From contig NZ_SMJW01000054.1 in assembly GCF_004348335.1 (NCBI RefSeq), forward strand, positions 1 through 37,547: a stretch of DNA of 37,547 nt, in the 5' to 3' direction. The DNA is from Actinomadura bangladeshensis (GTDB lineage Bacteria; Actinomycetota; Actinomycetes; Streptosporangiales; Streptosporangiaceae). The notes below the pieces were generated by a model. It did no database searches. It was not told where the DNA came from and saw nothing but the letters and a program-made list of their open reading frames with translations. Positions 7,184-14,447 of the stretch are shown one piece after another. Positions within the stretch are counted from its first letter, which is position 1. Each line of letters starts with the position of its first letter. The translations under genes and the position numbers were made by a program.

Positions 7184-7641
7184 CGCGTCTCCAGCGTCGC
7201 GGTCATGCCGGGCGTGCCGGACGCGGCCGCCGCCATGCCGAGGACCTGGTCGAGCACCATCGCGGAGACGCCGCCGTGCACGTACGAGGGCGGGCCCTCG
7301 TAGACGGTGCTGAGCGTGAACTCGCCGCGGACGATGCCGTCGGAGCCGACGGTCAGCTCGACGGGCGGCGCGAGCGGGTTGAGGGCCCCGGTGACGGGGT
7401 TGCCGATCTGCCGGTCCATCCGGCGCTCGCCGGACGGGACGAACGGCGGCGCGTCCCGCCGGCCGGCGGCGAGCCGCGCGGTCAGCGCCTCGATCTCGGC
7501 GGCGACGGCGGCCGCCTCGGCGGTGCCGACCGCGGTGAGCACGGTGGCCTCGGCCAGCTCGCGGACGCGGGCGGCGAGGGCGCTCAGCGCCGCCGCCTCG
7601 TCCTCCCCCAGCAGGGGCCGTTCCATCGGGATCCCGCTCAT
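7012..7641 (-). CDS. PaaI-type hotdog acyl-CoA thioesterase
   Basis: The 209-residue product has an N-terminal helical extension (about 1-75, Ala/Glu-rich) and a single hotdog domain. GPPSYVHGGVSAMVLDQVLG is the hallmark PaaI/4HBT HGG-x6-D motif, followed by TATLETRYRRPTPLGVPLSV and VEATAMFIMP. It should hydrolyse small or medium acyl-CoA esters in the cytoplasm. The ATG at 7641 has a strong GAGGAGG site. The 3' end abuts a deletion that truncated the convergent transporter, but the thioesterase end (FIMPQRFVPHS) looks complete. A 10-bp palindrome, ATTCTAGAAT, lies 55 bp upstream of the start. Confidence 0.88.
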   Translation of the reverse strand: MSGIPMERPLLGEDEAAALSALAARVRELAEATVLTAVGTAEAAAVAAEIEALTARLAAGRRDAPPFVPSGERRMDRQIGNPVTGALNPLAPPVELTVGSDGIVRGEFTLSTVYEGPPSYVHGGVSAMVLDQVLGMAAAASGTPGMTATLETRYRRPTPLGVPLSVEAKASRVEGRKVYASGTICGPDGRVTVEATAMFIMPQRFVPHS

Positions 7642-7696
7642 TCAGCCTCCTCGCGGAGGCGTTCCCCCGCAACCGCCACCCCATTGGCCGAACGAA

Positions 7697-7706
7697 ATTC
7701 TAGAAT
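7697..7706. promoter_or_regulatory. AT-rich palindrome ATTCTAGAAT upstream of the thioesterase
   Basis: A perfect 10-bp palindrome inside an AT-rich patch (7690-7710) in otherwise GC-rich DNA, 56-65 bp upstream of the thioesterase start. Placement fits a promoter or a TetR-type operator for acyl-CoA metabolism, but no regulator gene is adjacent. Confidence 0.3.
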
Positions 7707-7832
7707 AACGCCGCGACCGCTCCGGACACCGGGTCCCGGCCGACGTCCCGCGGCGCCACAACGGCGAGGCCGGTTCGGGATAGATTCCTGCCGTACTTCC
7801 GAAGCCGGACCCCCAGAGCGCAAGGACGACTC

Positions 7833-8327
7833 GTGACGGACCAGCCCCCACCACCCGGGCAGCAGCCTCCGCCGTATTCGCAGCCCTACGGGCAGCCGCC
7901 CGGGGGCTACTACGACCCGCGCTGGGGGTACGGCCCGCCGGGCGTCCCCTACGGCGTGCCGCAGCAGGGTCCGCAGGAGGAGACGACCTGGGCGATCTTC
8001 GCCTACATCGGGAACGTCGTGATCGGCTTCCTGCCCGCGCTGATCATCTACCTGGCGAAGAAGCACTCCTCGCCGTTCACCCGGTTCCACGCGGCGCAGT
8101 CGATGAACCAGCAGCTCACCATGCTGATCCACCTCCTGGCGGTGGTGGCCGTGTGCGTGCCGCCCGCGATCGTCATGGAGGCGCCGGCGTTCCTCGCCCT
8201 GCTGATCCTCCCGTACCTGGAGCTGCTGATCGCCGGGTGGACGTTCATCATCCTCGGCGCGGTGAAGGCGGGCAAAGGGCAGTACTACCGCTTCCCGACC
8301 TTCTTCTGCTTCCGCATGATCCGCTAG
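7833..8327 (+). CDS. DUF4870 family membrane protein with a Pro/Tyr/Gly-rich N-terminus
   Basis: A 164-residue protein. Residues 1-48 are rich in Pro, Gln, Gly and Tyr (PPPGQQPPPYSQPYG) and probably cytoplasmic and disordered. Three hydrophobic segments follow (about 51-70, 92-113 and 119-148). The middle motif KKHSSPFTRFHAAQSMNQQL is the conserved loop of DUF4870/Tic20-like small membrane proteins. Function is unknown in bacteria. The GTG start at 7833 is preceded by AAGGAC. A long hairpin at 8341-8384 follows the stop, so it is probably monocistronic. Confidence 0.85.
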   Translation: MTDQPPPPGQQPPPYSQPYGQPPGGYYDPRWGYGPPGVPYGVPQQGPQEETTWAIFAYIGNVVIGFLPALIIYLAKKHSSPFTRFHAAQSMNQQLTMLIHLLAVVAVCVPPAIVMEAPAFLALLILPYLELLIAGWTFIILGAVKAGKGQYYRFPTFFCFRMIR

Positions 8328-8328
8328 C

Positions 8329-8470
8329 TCACCGGAGGGCGCGGCCGCAGCCGTCCGGCACCGGCAGGACGGCGTCGCGGCCGCCGGCGGGGACGCGCAG
8401 CGAGCGCGACGCGCCCGCTGGTGAGGCGGTCGAGCGTCGCGACGGCCTTCGCGGTGTCGATCGGGTCGGG
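8329..8470 (-). pseudogene. Relic of a luciferase-like (F420/FMN) monooxygenase gene
   Basis: Reading the minus strand from 8470, just after an in-frame TAG (8473-8471), gives PDPIDTAKAVATLDRLTSGR. This matches the highly conserved core (DP-x3-AK-x-x-ATLD-x-LS-GR) of the luciferase-like monooxygenase family. In a different frame the end of the interval reads VPAGGRDAVLPVPDG, then a TGA. That resembles the family's C-terminus (x-P-x-x-GRD-x-VL-x-x-LD). The two pieces are only about 60 bp apart and in different frames, whereas they should be over 200 codons apart. This is therefore a deleted, frameshifted remnant of a gene that pointed left. The core match is convincing; the tail match is suggestive and overlaps a hairpin. 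Confidence 0.55.
8341..8384 (+). terminator. Two-tier stem-loop after the DUF4870 gene
   Basis: GCGGCCGC (8341-8348) pairs with GCGGCCGC (8377-8384). Inside it GCCGTCC (8350-8356) pairs with GGACGGC (8367-8373), leaving a 10-nt loop and a small internal bulge. It starts 14 nt after the DUF4870 stop. It overlaps the relic of the luciferase-like gene on the other strand. Confidence 0.55.
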
Positions 8471-8498
8471 CTACCCGGTCTCCCCGGGGGCGGCCCGC

Positions 8499-10310
8499 TC
8501 AACCGGCGCCCTGCACCGCCTGCTCCTGCTGGACGCTGCCGCCGGGAGCGAAGGCGACCTGCCCCTGGACGGTCCCGCCGTTCATGATGAGCGAATTGCT
8601 CGTGATCGCCGCGACCTCGCCCCGATAGGCGGAGACGTCGATGTTGCGGTCGTACTGGAGATGGTCGAGAAGCCCTTCCAGGACGCGGCGCTCGATCAGC
8701 CGGGTGTACTTGTTGACGTCCAGTTTCTGAAGAAAGGTGGAAAAGCCGGGTTCGGCCGCGCTTTCCCGGAGGGAAAAGCGGGCGCCGTAGTCGTAGCTGA
8801 AGAACCGCCACGGATCGCCGTCCTTCTCGCGCGGCGGGAACAGCATTTCCCAGCCGGCGGCGGCCAGCCGGAAGGGCGCCGCGACCACTTCACCGAATGC
8901 TTCGGGCCCCACCAGGCGGAGCGCCAGCGCGAGGAACCTGCCGCCCCGGTATCCGGACAGGACGTCCACGACCCGGAACGCCTTCCGGATCGGCGGCAGC
9001 GCGTTGCAGACGAACTGCGCGTAGAGGGTGCGCCCCTGCACCGCGAGGTAGAGGAACGCGTTGATCTGGATGCCCTCCTCCCGGGCCGGGACCAGCGGGT
9101 CGTTCCGCGCGTCCTTGACGGCCTCGCCGTGGACCTCCAGGGTGATCCGCTGGTAGCAGCGGATGTCCGCCTGCGGGTTGCGGACCAGCGCCTCGACGGC
9201 CGGCTCGCGCGCCTTGGAGAACGGCCGCCACCCCTGCTCGTCGATCAGCGGGTGGCCCGCGAAGAACACGTGCGGATCGCGCGGCCCGAACGGCCGGCGG
9301 CCCTGCGCGCACCTGCCCTCCGCGACGATGTGGTCGTCGACCAGCAGCGCGACCGACTCGCCGGGCGCCAGGCCGTCGCGCATCTCGGTCACCCGCTTGC
9401 GGACGGCCTCGCGCAGCTCGACCGGATCGACCGGCAGGGGCGGGACGCCGGGCTTGGCCGGACGGGCCCGGTCCAGGCCGATGACGACCGACCAGGCCCG
9501 GGTGCGCCCGGATCGGACGTCGCCGGAGCCGATGAACGGATTCTGGTGCGAGTAGAGCGTGACGTTGCCGTCCTGCGCGGCCCCCACGTACCTGATCCGC
9601 TCCATGGTCGCGGAGGGGAACCCCGCCGGGACGGGCGACGGGCCTTCTGGGCCGAGCGAGCGGAGCGCCAGCAGCAGCCGCACCCGGTGCCCGACGACGA
9701 CCCCGACCATGCCCGCGAGCAGGAGGAAGGCGAGCAGCGGCCCCATCCACATGTGGCCGCCCTCGGCGGGCGCCTCCTCCGGCAGGGACGAGAGGCCGCC
9801 GAACCCGCCCTCGCCCGGCAGATCGCCGTCGATGCCGCTGGAGAGGAGCGAGACCGCGGCGAAGGCGGCGAACAGCACCGGGAAGGCCGCGAACAGCAGG
9901 ACGACCCCCACGACGGCCCGCATCCGGTGCCCGGTGAAGTAGTCGACGGCGAGCGCGAAGGCGAGCAGCGTGGCCAGCACGATCAGCGTGGCCTTCCACG
10001 ACGCCGACAGGCCGATCGCGAGCAGGACGGTGATCGCGGCGTCCCGGTGGACGCGCAGCCGCCGCGCCTGCAGGCAGTGCATCAGCACCGGGCGCAGGTC
10101 GAACCCGTAGGAGGGCACCACGGCGCGGTGCTCCCGGTACAGGAATTCTTTGATCACTCTCCGGGATAGCGGCTCGTCGACATAGGCGCCGGCGCACAGA
10201 TAGCGCGTGGAATTCTGCATTCGGGATGCGTCGTCGAGCGGCGGGCGCGAAGGCGCGTGCACGAAGTGCCCACGCCGTGCGCGGACGCTTCCGTCGTTCC
10301 CGTCCGGCAT
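8499..10310 (-). CDS. Large membrane protein of unknown function (603 residues)
   Basis: The ATG at 10310 (MPDGNDGSV) has a GGAGATC ribosome site; an upstream in-frame ATG at 10391 lacks one. The N-terminal 90 residues are cytoplasmic and include FLYREHRAVVPSYGFDL. Hydrophobic segments lie at about 91-125, 130-157 and 189-218, suggesting 4-5 TM helices. A C-terminal domain of about 380 residues follows, with IRYVGAAQDGNVTLYSHQNP (residues about 240-265) and several conserved charged stretches. The final 30 residues read SLIMNGGTVQGQVAFAPGGS, resembling the short GTVQG-type tails seen on some actinobacterial effector-associated proteins. I do not recognise the main domain. It stands alone between two divergently or separately transcribed genes. 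No catalytic motif was found. Confidence 0.75.
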   Translation of the reverse strand: MPDGNDGSVRARRGHFVHAPSRPPLDDASRMQNSTRYLCAGAYVDEPLSRRVIKEFLYREHRAVVPSYGFDLRPVLMHCLQARRLRVHRDAAITVLLAIGLSASWKATLIVLATLLAFALAVDYFTGHRMRAVVGVVLLFAAFPVLFAAFAAVSLLSSGIDGDLPGEGGFGGLSSLPEEAPAEGGHMWMGPLLAFLLLAGMVGVVVGHRVRLLLALRSLGPEGPSPVPAGFPSATMERIRYVGAAQDGNVTLYSHQNPFIGSGDVRSGRTRAWSVVIGLDRARPAKPGVPPLPVDPVELREAVRKRVTEMRDGLAPGESVALLVDDHIVAEGRCAQGRRPFGPRDPHVFFAGHPLIDEQGWRPFSKAREPAVEALVRNPQADIRCYQRITLEVHGEAVKDARNDPLVPAREEGIQINAFLYLAVQGRTLYAQFVCNALPPIRKAFRVVDVLSGYRGGRFLALALRLVGPEAFGEVVAAPFRLAAAGWEMLFPPREKDGDPWRFFSYDYGARFSLRESAAEPGFSTFLQKLDVNKYTRLIERRVLEGLLDHLQYDRNIDVSAYRGEVAAITSNSLIMNGGTVQGQVAFAPGGSVQQEQAVQGAG

Positions 10311-10438
10311 GAAGATCTCCCCGTCGCTCGCCCCTGAGGCGCCCAAGGTAAACCCGCGCGGCACGGCGGAACAATGCAGATGATTGGCCACGTTGCGCCA
10401 CGGAGAACAGCGCGCATTCGAGAATTCTTGCTATTTGC

Positions 10439-10459
10439 CCGAGATGCCTGCCTTCTCGG
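10439..10459 (-). terminator. Weak stem-loop downstream of the cyclase gene
   Basis: CCGAGA (10439-10444) pairs with TCTCGG (10454-10459) around a 9-nt loop, 8 bp beyond the cyclase stop. On the minus strand it is followed by the AT-richer GGGCAAATAGC. The short stem makes this only a candidate. Confidence 0.3.
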
Positions 10460-10466
10460 TCGGGCG

Positions 10467-11150
10467 TCAGACGAGGACGGCCCGGTCGTCGACGCGGGCG
10501 ACGGCTCGCACCGGGGCGCCGTCCGCGGCGGCCAGGGCGATCGGGAACAGCGAGACCTCGATCGCGCAGCCCGCCTCGTAGGCGTCGACGACCCCGTCCA
10601 GTCCGGTCAGGTTCTCGGCGATCACCGCGCCCGCGCCGCAGAGGACGCGGTGGGCGGCCAGGGAGAACTCGTCCGAGCCGGGCGGCGGGGTGCGGTCCGC
10701 GCTGAGGGCGTCGATGGCCACGGTGCGGACACCGGCGGCGACGATCGCCTCCGCCGTCTCGGGTGCGGGGTACGGGTGCGCCAGGTAGGCACCGGTGCCC
10801 CAGTGGGCCGACCAGCCCGTCGCGATGAGCAGCACGTCGCCGGGTCCGAGGCCGGGCGGGAGCGCGTCCGGCGGTATGGGGGTGCGGGGCGCCAGTCCGC
10901 GGACGTCCATGATCGCGGCCGGGCCGGTGAAGCGGGTCAGGGGCAGCTCGTCGAGGCGGGGCAGCGCGTCGTCGATGTGGAACGGGGCGTCCACGTGGGT
11001 GCCGGTCTGCGACCCCATGTGCAGCCGCAGGACGTTCACGCCCGACTCGGCGACCGTGAGGGCCGGAACCGCCTCCACCTCGGGGTCGCCCGGGTAGACC
11101 GGCATGCCCGAGGTGATCGGCACGGAGAGGTCGAGCAGCTCAACGCCCAT
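10467..11150 (-). CDS. Cyclase family protein (kynurenine formamidase-like hydrolase)
   Basis: A 227-residue metal-dependent hydrolase of the cyclase/KynB superfamily (PF04199). DLSVPITSGMPVYPGDP opens the protein and QTGTHVDAPFH (the HGTHxDxPxH metal-binding motif with Gln in the first position) gives H, D and H ligands. The C-terminal TGLDGVVD and the hydrophobic IALAAADGAPVRAVA are also typical. Family members hydrolyse N-formylkynurenine or isatin, or cyclise polyketides. No kynurenine pathway genes are nearby, so the substrate is open. The ATG at 11150 (MGVELL) is preferred; the longer frame would run into the divergent kinase promoter. The intergenic space to that gene is 44 bp. Confidence 0.85.
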   Translation of the reverse strand: MGVELLDLSVPITSGMPVYPGDPEVEAVPALTVAESGVNVLRLHMGSQTGTHVDAPFHIDDALPRLDELPLTRFTGPAAIMDVRGLAPRTPIPPDALPPGLGPGDVLLIATGWSAHWGTGAYLAHPYPAPETAEAIVAAGVRTVAIDALSADRTPPPGSDEFSLAAHRVLCGAGAVIAENLTGLDGVVDAYEAGCAIEVSLFPIALAAADGAPVRAVARVDDRAVLV

Positions 11151-11194
11151 GTAATGATTGTCGCGCACGCGCCCCCAGCCGATAGCGTTGCGAC

Positions 11195-12022
11195 GTGTTG
11201 CCACATGTGACGGCCATCCGATACGTGACGCCGCTCCGCGAGGGCGGGTCCCTGCCGGGCGTCGTCGAGGCCGACGACCTCGGCACCTACGTCATGAAGT
11301 TCCACGGCGCCGGGCAGGGCCGCAAGGCGCTGATCGCCGAGGTCATCGCCGGCGAGCTGGCCCGCAGGCTCGGCTTCCGGGTGCCCGATCAGGTGCTCAT
11401 CGACCTGGACCCGGCCATCGGGCGGCACGAGCCCGACCCCGACGTGCAGGACCTCCTCAAGGCCAGCCCCGGCTGGAACCTCGGCGTCGACTTCCTGCCG
11501 GGGTCGCTCGGCTTCGACCCGCTGGGGTGGAGCCCCGACCGCGACTTCGCGTCCCGGGTGCTGTGGTTCGACGCGTTCATCGGCAACGTCGACCGCAGCT
11601 GGCGCAACCCGAACATGCTCGTCTGGCACGGCGGCGTGTGGCTGATCGACCACGGCGCGAGCCTCATCTTCCACCACGCGTGGACGAACGCGGCCCGGCT
11701 GTTCTCCGGCCCGTACGACGTGGACGACCACGTGCTGACCCCGTACGCGACCCGGCTGGAGGCCGCCGAGGCCGAGCTCGCGCCGAAGATCACCGAGGCG
11801 CTGCTGCGCGAGGTGACCGGCCTGGTGCCCGACCGGTGGCTGCAGGGCGAGCCCGGGTTCGCCGGACCGCAGGAGCTCCGGGACGCCTACGTCGACATCC
11901 TGCTGCCGCGCGCCGGCAAGCCCCGCGACTGGCTGCCCGAACTGGACGTCAGCGGCCACGCGCCGGACACGTCGGCGCGGCGCGGGCAGAACCGCCCCGG
12001 CTGGCTCGGCGGTCCGTCGTGA
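11195..12022 (+). CDS. HipA-family kinase-like protein
   Basis: A 275-residue protein related to HipA-type kinases but shorter than classical HipA (about 440). GTYVMKFHGAG carries the likely ATP-binding lysine K35. WFDAFIGNVDRSWRNPNML carries the catalytic-loop acidic residue D133 and Asn residues. WLIDHGASLIF carries the metal-binding D152 (DHG in place of DFG). I recall this family as a two-gene module with DUF3037, and here the pair overlaps by 4 bp. No HipB-like antitoxin is adjacent, although HTH proteins lie 400 bp away. The GTG at 11195 may be leaderless, with TAGCGT at 11183-11188. It may phosphorylate a protein or small substrate; a toxin role is not established. Confidence 0.82.
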   Translation: MLPHVTAIRYVTPLREGGSLPGVVEADDLGTYVMKFHGAGQGRKALIAEVIAGELARRLGFRVPDQVLIDLDPAIGRHEPDPDVQDLLKASPGWNLGVDFLPGSLGFDPLGWSPDRDFASRVLWFDAFIGNVDRSWRNPNMLVWHGGVWLIDHGASLIFHHAWTNAARLFSGPYDVDDHVLTPYATRLEAAEAELAPKITEALLREVTGLVPDRWLQGEPGFAGPQELRDAYVDILLPRAGKPRDWLPELDVSGHAPDTSARRGQNRPGWLGGPS

Positions 12023-12420
12023 GCAACATCAGGACGGCCGGGGAGCCGTCGGTGTTCGAGTACGCGGCGCTGCGGATCGTGCCGCGGATCGAGCGCGGCG
12101 AGTCGATGAACGTGGGCGTGGTGCTGTACTGCCGGGCGCTCGACTACCTCGGCTGCCGGACGCACCTGGACGACCGCCGCCTCCTCGCCCTGGACCCCTC
12201 GCTCGACCTGGAGGGCGTCCGGGCGTCGCTCAAGGGCGTGGAGGCGGTGTGCTGCGGCGGCGAGCGCGCCGGGCAGGCGGCGGCCGAGTCGCCGGGGCGG
12301 CGGTTCCGGTGGCTGACGGCGCCGCGCAGCACGATCGTCCAGCCGGGACCGGTGCACGCCGGCCTCACCGCCGACCCGGCGGCCGAGCTGGAGCGGCTGC
12401 TCGGCCTGCTCGTCCTCTAG
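12019..12420 (+). CDS. DUF3037 family protein
   Basis: A 133-residue protein starting with GTG in a GTGA overlap with the HipA-like kinase stop, so translation is coupled. FEYAALRIVPRIERGESMNVGVVLYC is the DUF3037 signature, followed by FRWLTAPRSTIVQPGPVHAG, which is equally typical. The function of DUF3037 is unknown. Constant pairing with a HipA-like kinase suggests it is the partner, substrate or regulator of that kinase. Its TAG overlaps the TAG of the convergent HTH gene in a shared CTAG (12417-12420), leaving no terminator space between them. Confidence 0.85.
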   Translation: MSNIRTAGEPSVFEYAALRIVPRIERGESMNVGVVLYCRALDYLGCRTHLDDRRLLALDPSLDLEGVRASLKGVEAVCCGGERAGQAAAESPGRRFRWLTAPRSTIVQPGPVHAGLTADPAAELERLLGLLVL

Positions 12421-13340
12421 TCCCACTCCCAGCGGATGCCGTGGTAGCCGGCGGCCATGCCGAACTCGATGAAGTGGGCGCTGTGGTAGCTGGACAGGCG
12501 CAGGTCGGCGGAGTCCTTCAGCGCGGTGTGGCCGTCGGGGCGCCACGTCCGGTAGCAGCGGGCGGGCAGCGCGGACGGGTGGAACCGCACCTCGATGAGG
12601 AACTCGTGCTGCGGGGTGCGGAAGCCGCGGCCCTCCTCGGTGATGGGCGGGCCCGTCTCGTCGAACCCGAAGCCGTACTCCAGCAGGTAGGTCTCGCCGC
12701 GGCCGAGCGCCCGGTCGAACAGCAGCTCGGCGGCGATGAGGCCGCTGGCCTCGTCCATCCGGACGCGGCCGAACCGGCAGCCGCGCACGGTCCGCGACGA
12801 CGGCAGGACGCCCTGCGGGTGGTGGTACACCGCGATCCACCGGTCGACGCCGCGCTGCTGCGCCTGGAACACGGCCCGGCAGCGGACCTCGCGCAGCTCC
12901 CGGCGGCGCCCGACGATGTACTGGTCGTGCAGGCTGAGGCCGGTGAGCAGCCGCTCGCCGCGGTGGCCGATCTCCTCCAGCAGGTCGCGGACGCCCGGCT
13001 CGGGGCACAGCTCCTCCACCGGCAGCCACGCCCCGGCGGTCCGCTCCATGGTCGGCTTGAGCAGGGTCAGCAGCGAGTGGCGCGGCAGTTCGAGGATGAC
13101 CTCCAGGCCGCGGACGGCGCGCAGCGAGTCGGCGCGCTCGGGCCTGGTCCGGCCGCGCTGCCAGTAGCTCAGCGTCGACAGGCTGACGGCGATGCCCTGC
13201 TCCTCGAGGCGGCGCCGCAGCGAGTCGAGGCTGAGGCCGCGCGCCTGGATCGCGGCGTGGAGGGCGACGTTGAACGGACCGTACTGCAGGACCTGTAGGA
13301 GATCGTCGTCTGCGGCACTCTGCACTTGGACACTCTGCAC
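12417..13340 (-). CDS. HTH-domain protein, paralog 1 of a tandem pair
   Basis: A 307-residue protein from the GTG at 13340, chosen because CGGAGG (13347-13352 on the complementary strand) lies just upstream; a TTG at 13403 gives a longer frame. Residues about 25-80 are an XRE-like helix-turn-helix (LSLDSLRRRLEEQGIAVSLS then TLSYWQRGRTRP). The remaining 220 residues form a conserved domain found in the neighbouring paralog. Shared blocks include LSIHDxY, FDR-LxxGETxxxEYxxG, HEFLIEVRFHPSALPARCYR and a C-terminal IRWEWD. The HTH predicts DNA binding; the large domain might sense a ligand. The first codons contain a duplicated GTGCAGAGT unit. TTGCCaacaGGCAA (13437-13450) upstream could be an operator. 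Confidence 0.7.
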   Translation of the reverse strand: MQSVQVQSAADDDLLQVLQYGPFNVALHAAIQARGLSLDSLRRRLEEQGIAVSLSTLSYWQRGRTRPERADSLRAVRGLEVILELPRHSLLTLLKPTMERTAGAWLPVEELCPEPGVRDLLEEIGHRGERLLTGLSLHDQYIVGRRRELREVRCRAVFQAQQRGVDRWIAVYHHPQGVLPSSRTVRGCRFGRVRMDEASGLIAAELLFDRALGRGETYLLEYGFGFDETGPPITEEGRGFRTPQHEFLIEVRFHPSALPARCYRTWRPDGHTALKDSADLRLSSYHSAHFIEFGMAAGYHGIRWEWD

Positions 13341-13475
13341 TTGCGGCCTCCGGATCAGCTCCGGCCGGCCCCCGTCCAACGGCCTTGACTCCTGCAATTG
13401 CAACTTCCGCGCTCACTGTAAGGCCCATGGCCCCCGTTGCCAACAGGCAAGTTCCCACAACCGGGGGACCAAACG

Positions 13476-14435
13476 CTAGTGCCACTCCCACTCGACGCCG
13501 ACGATGCCGCGCCGGACGGCGCCGACGGCGATGTTCGCGCTTCCGGACGCGCCGACCCACAGCTCGCCGAACCGCTGCCGCGGGGCCCGCGAGCTCTCGG
13601 CGGTGAAACCGTAGCAGCGCGCGGGCAGCCGGTCGCCGTCGAACTGGACGATCGCGACGTAGTCGTGGACGGGATGGGAGAAGCGCCGGTCGTAGCTGTC
13701 GGACGCGGGCTCGCCGGCCGGGCCCAGCTCGTACTCGACGACCGCCGTGTCGCCGGCCGACAGCACCCGGTCGAAGACCAGCTCGAACGCCATCAGGCCG
13801 CCCTCGGCGCGGACGCGGCCCGGCCGGCAGTACCGCACGCGCGCGAGGGCGGCGCCGGCGCCGTCCGCCGCGGCGCCGCCGCCGGTCGTATGGACGCAGA
13901 CGACGCGGTCGATGCCGTCGCCCGCCGCGCGCAGGACGGTGCGGACCGACAGCGTCCAGGAGCGGCGCGGCCCGTCCAGCCGGTAGACGTCGTGGATGCT
14001 GAGCCGCTCCAGCCGGTGGTCGCCGGACCGGTCGAGCTGCCCGACGAGGCCGGCGTAGCGCTCGGGGTCGGGCCACAGCTCGCGTCCCGCGCGGCCGCCG
14101 CCCGCGCCGGGCCCGGCCGGCGCCCGCGCGGCCGTGACGGTGGGCACCGGGTCGTCCAGCAGTTCGGTGAGGGTGCCCTGCGGCACCTGCAGGATCTCCT
14201 CCAGCGCGACGACCACGGTGCGCGAGCGGGGCCGGCTGCGACCGCGCTGCCAGTAGCTGAGCGTGGCCACGCTGACGGTGAGGCCGCGCCGCCCGAGCCG
14301 GTGGCGGATCCGCTCCAGGGTCAGCCCGCTCGCCTGGACGGCCTGCCGCAGTGCCCCGGCGAACTCCACGGCGGGATGGTACCCGCCGGGCAAGATCAAA
14401 TCAGGTACCGGGGCGGATCGGGCACGCAGCGCCAA
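13476..14435 (-). CDS. HTH-domain protein, paralog 2 of a tandem pair
   Basis: Up to 319 residues from the TTG at 14435; a GTG at 14369 (VEFAGALRQ) would align better with the paralog, and neither has a clear ribosome site. The HTH (TLERIRHRLGRRGLTVSVA then TLSYWQRGRSRP) is nearly identical in plan to that of the downstream gene. A Gly/Ala/Pro-rich insert at about 100-120 links it to the C-terminal domain (LSIHDVY, FDRVLSAGDTAVVEYELG, HDYVAIVQFDGDRLPARCYG and terminal VEWEWH). It follows the DUF4081 acetyltransferase by 12 bp and may be cotranscribed with it. Function unknown; probably a regulator with a duplicated relative. Confidence 0.7.
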   Translation of the reverse strand: MALRARSAPVPDLILPGGYHPAVEFAGALRQAVQASGLTLERIRHRLGRRGLTVSVATLSYWQRGRSRPRSRTVVVALEEILQVPQGTLTELLDDPVPTVTAARAPAGPGAGGGRAGRELWPDPERYAGLVGQLDRSGDHRLERLSIHDVYRLDGPRRSWTLSVRTVLRAAGDGIDRVVCVHTTGGGAAADGAGAALARVRYCRPGRVRAEGGLMAFELVFDRVLSAGDTAVVEYELGPAGEPASDSYDRRFSHPVHDYVAIVQFDGDRLPARCYGFTAESSRAPRQRFGELWVGASGSANIAVGAVRRGIVGVEWEWH

Positions 14436-14447
14436 GCCGGACGCAGG

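Noticed and set aside
5621..7684. 687-codon minus-strand frame across the redox operon and the transporter relic
   Set aside because: No recognisable domain; it is antisense to three genes with definite motifs and also overlaps the thioesterase out of frame.
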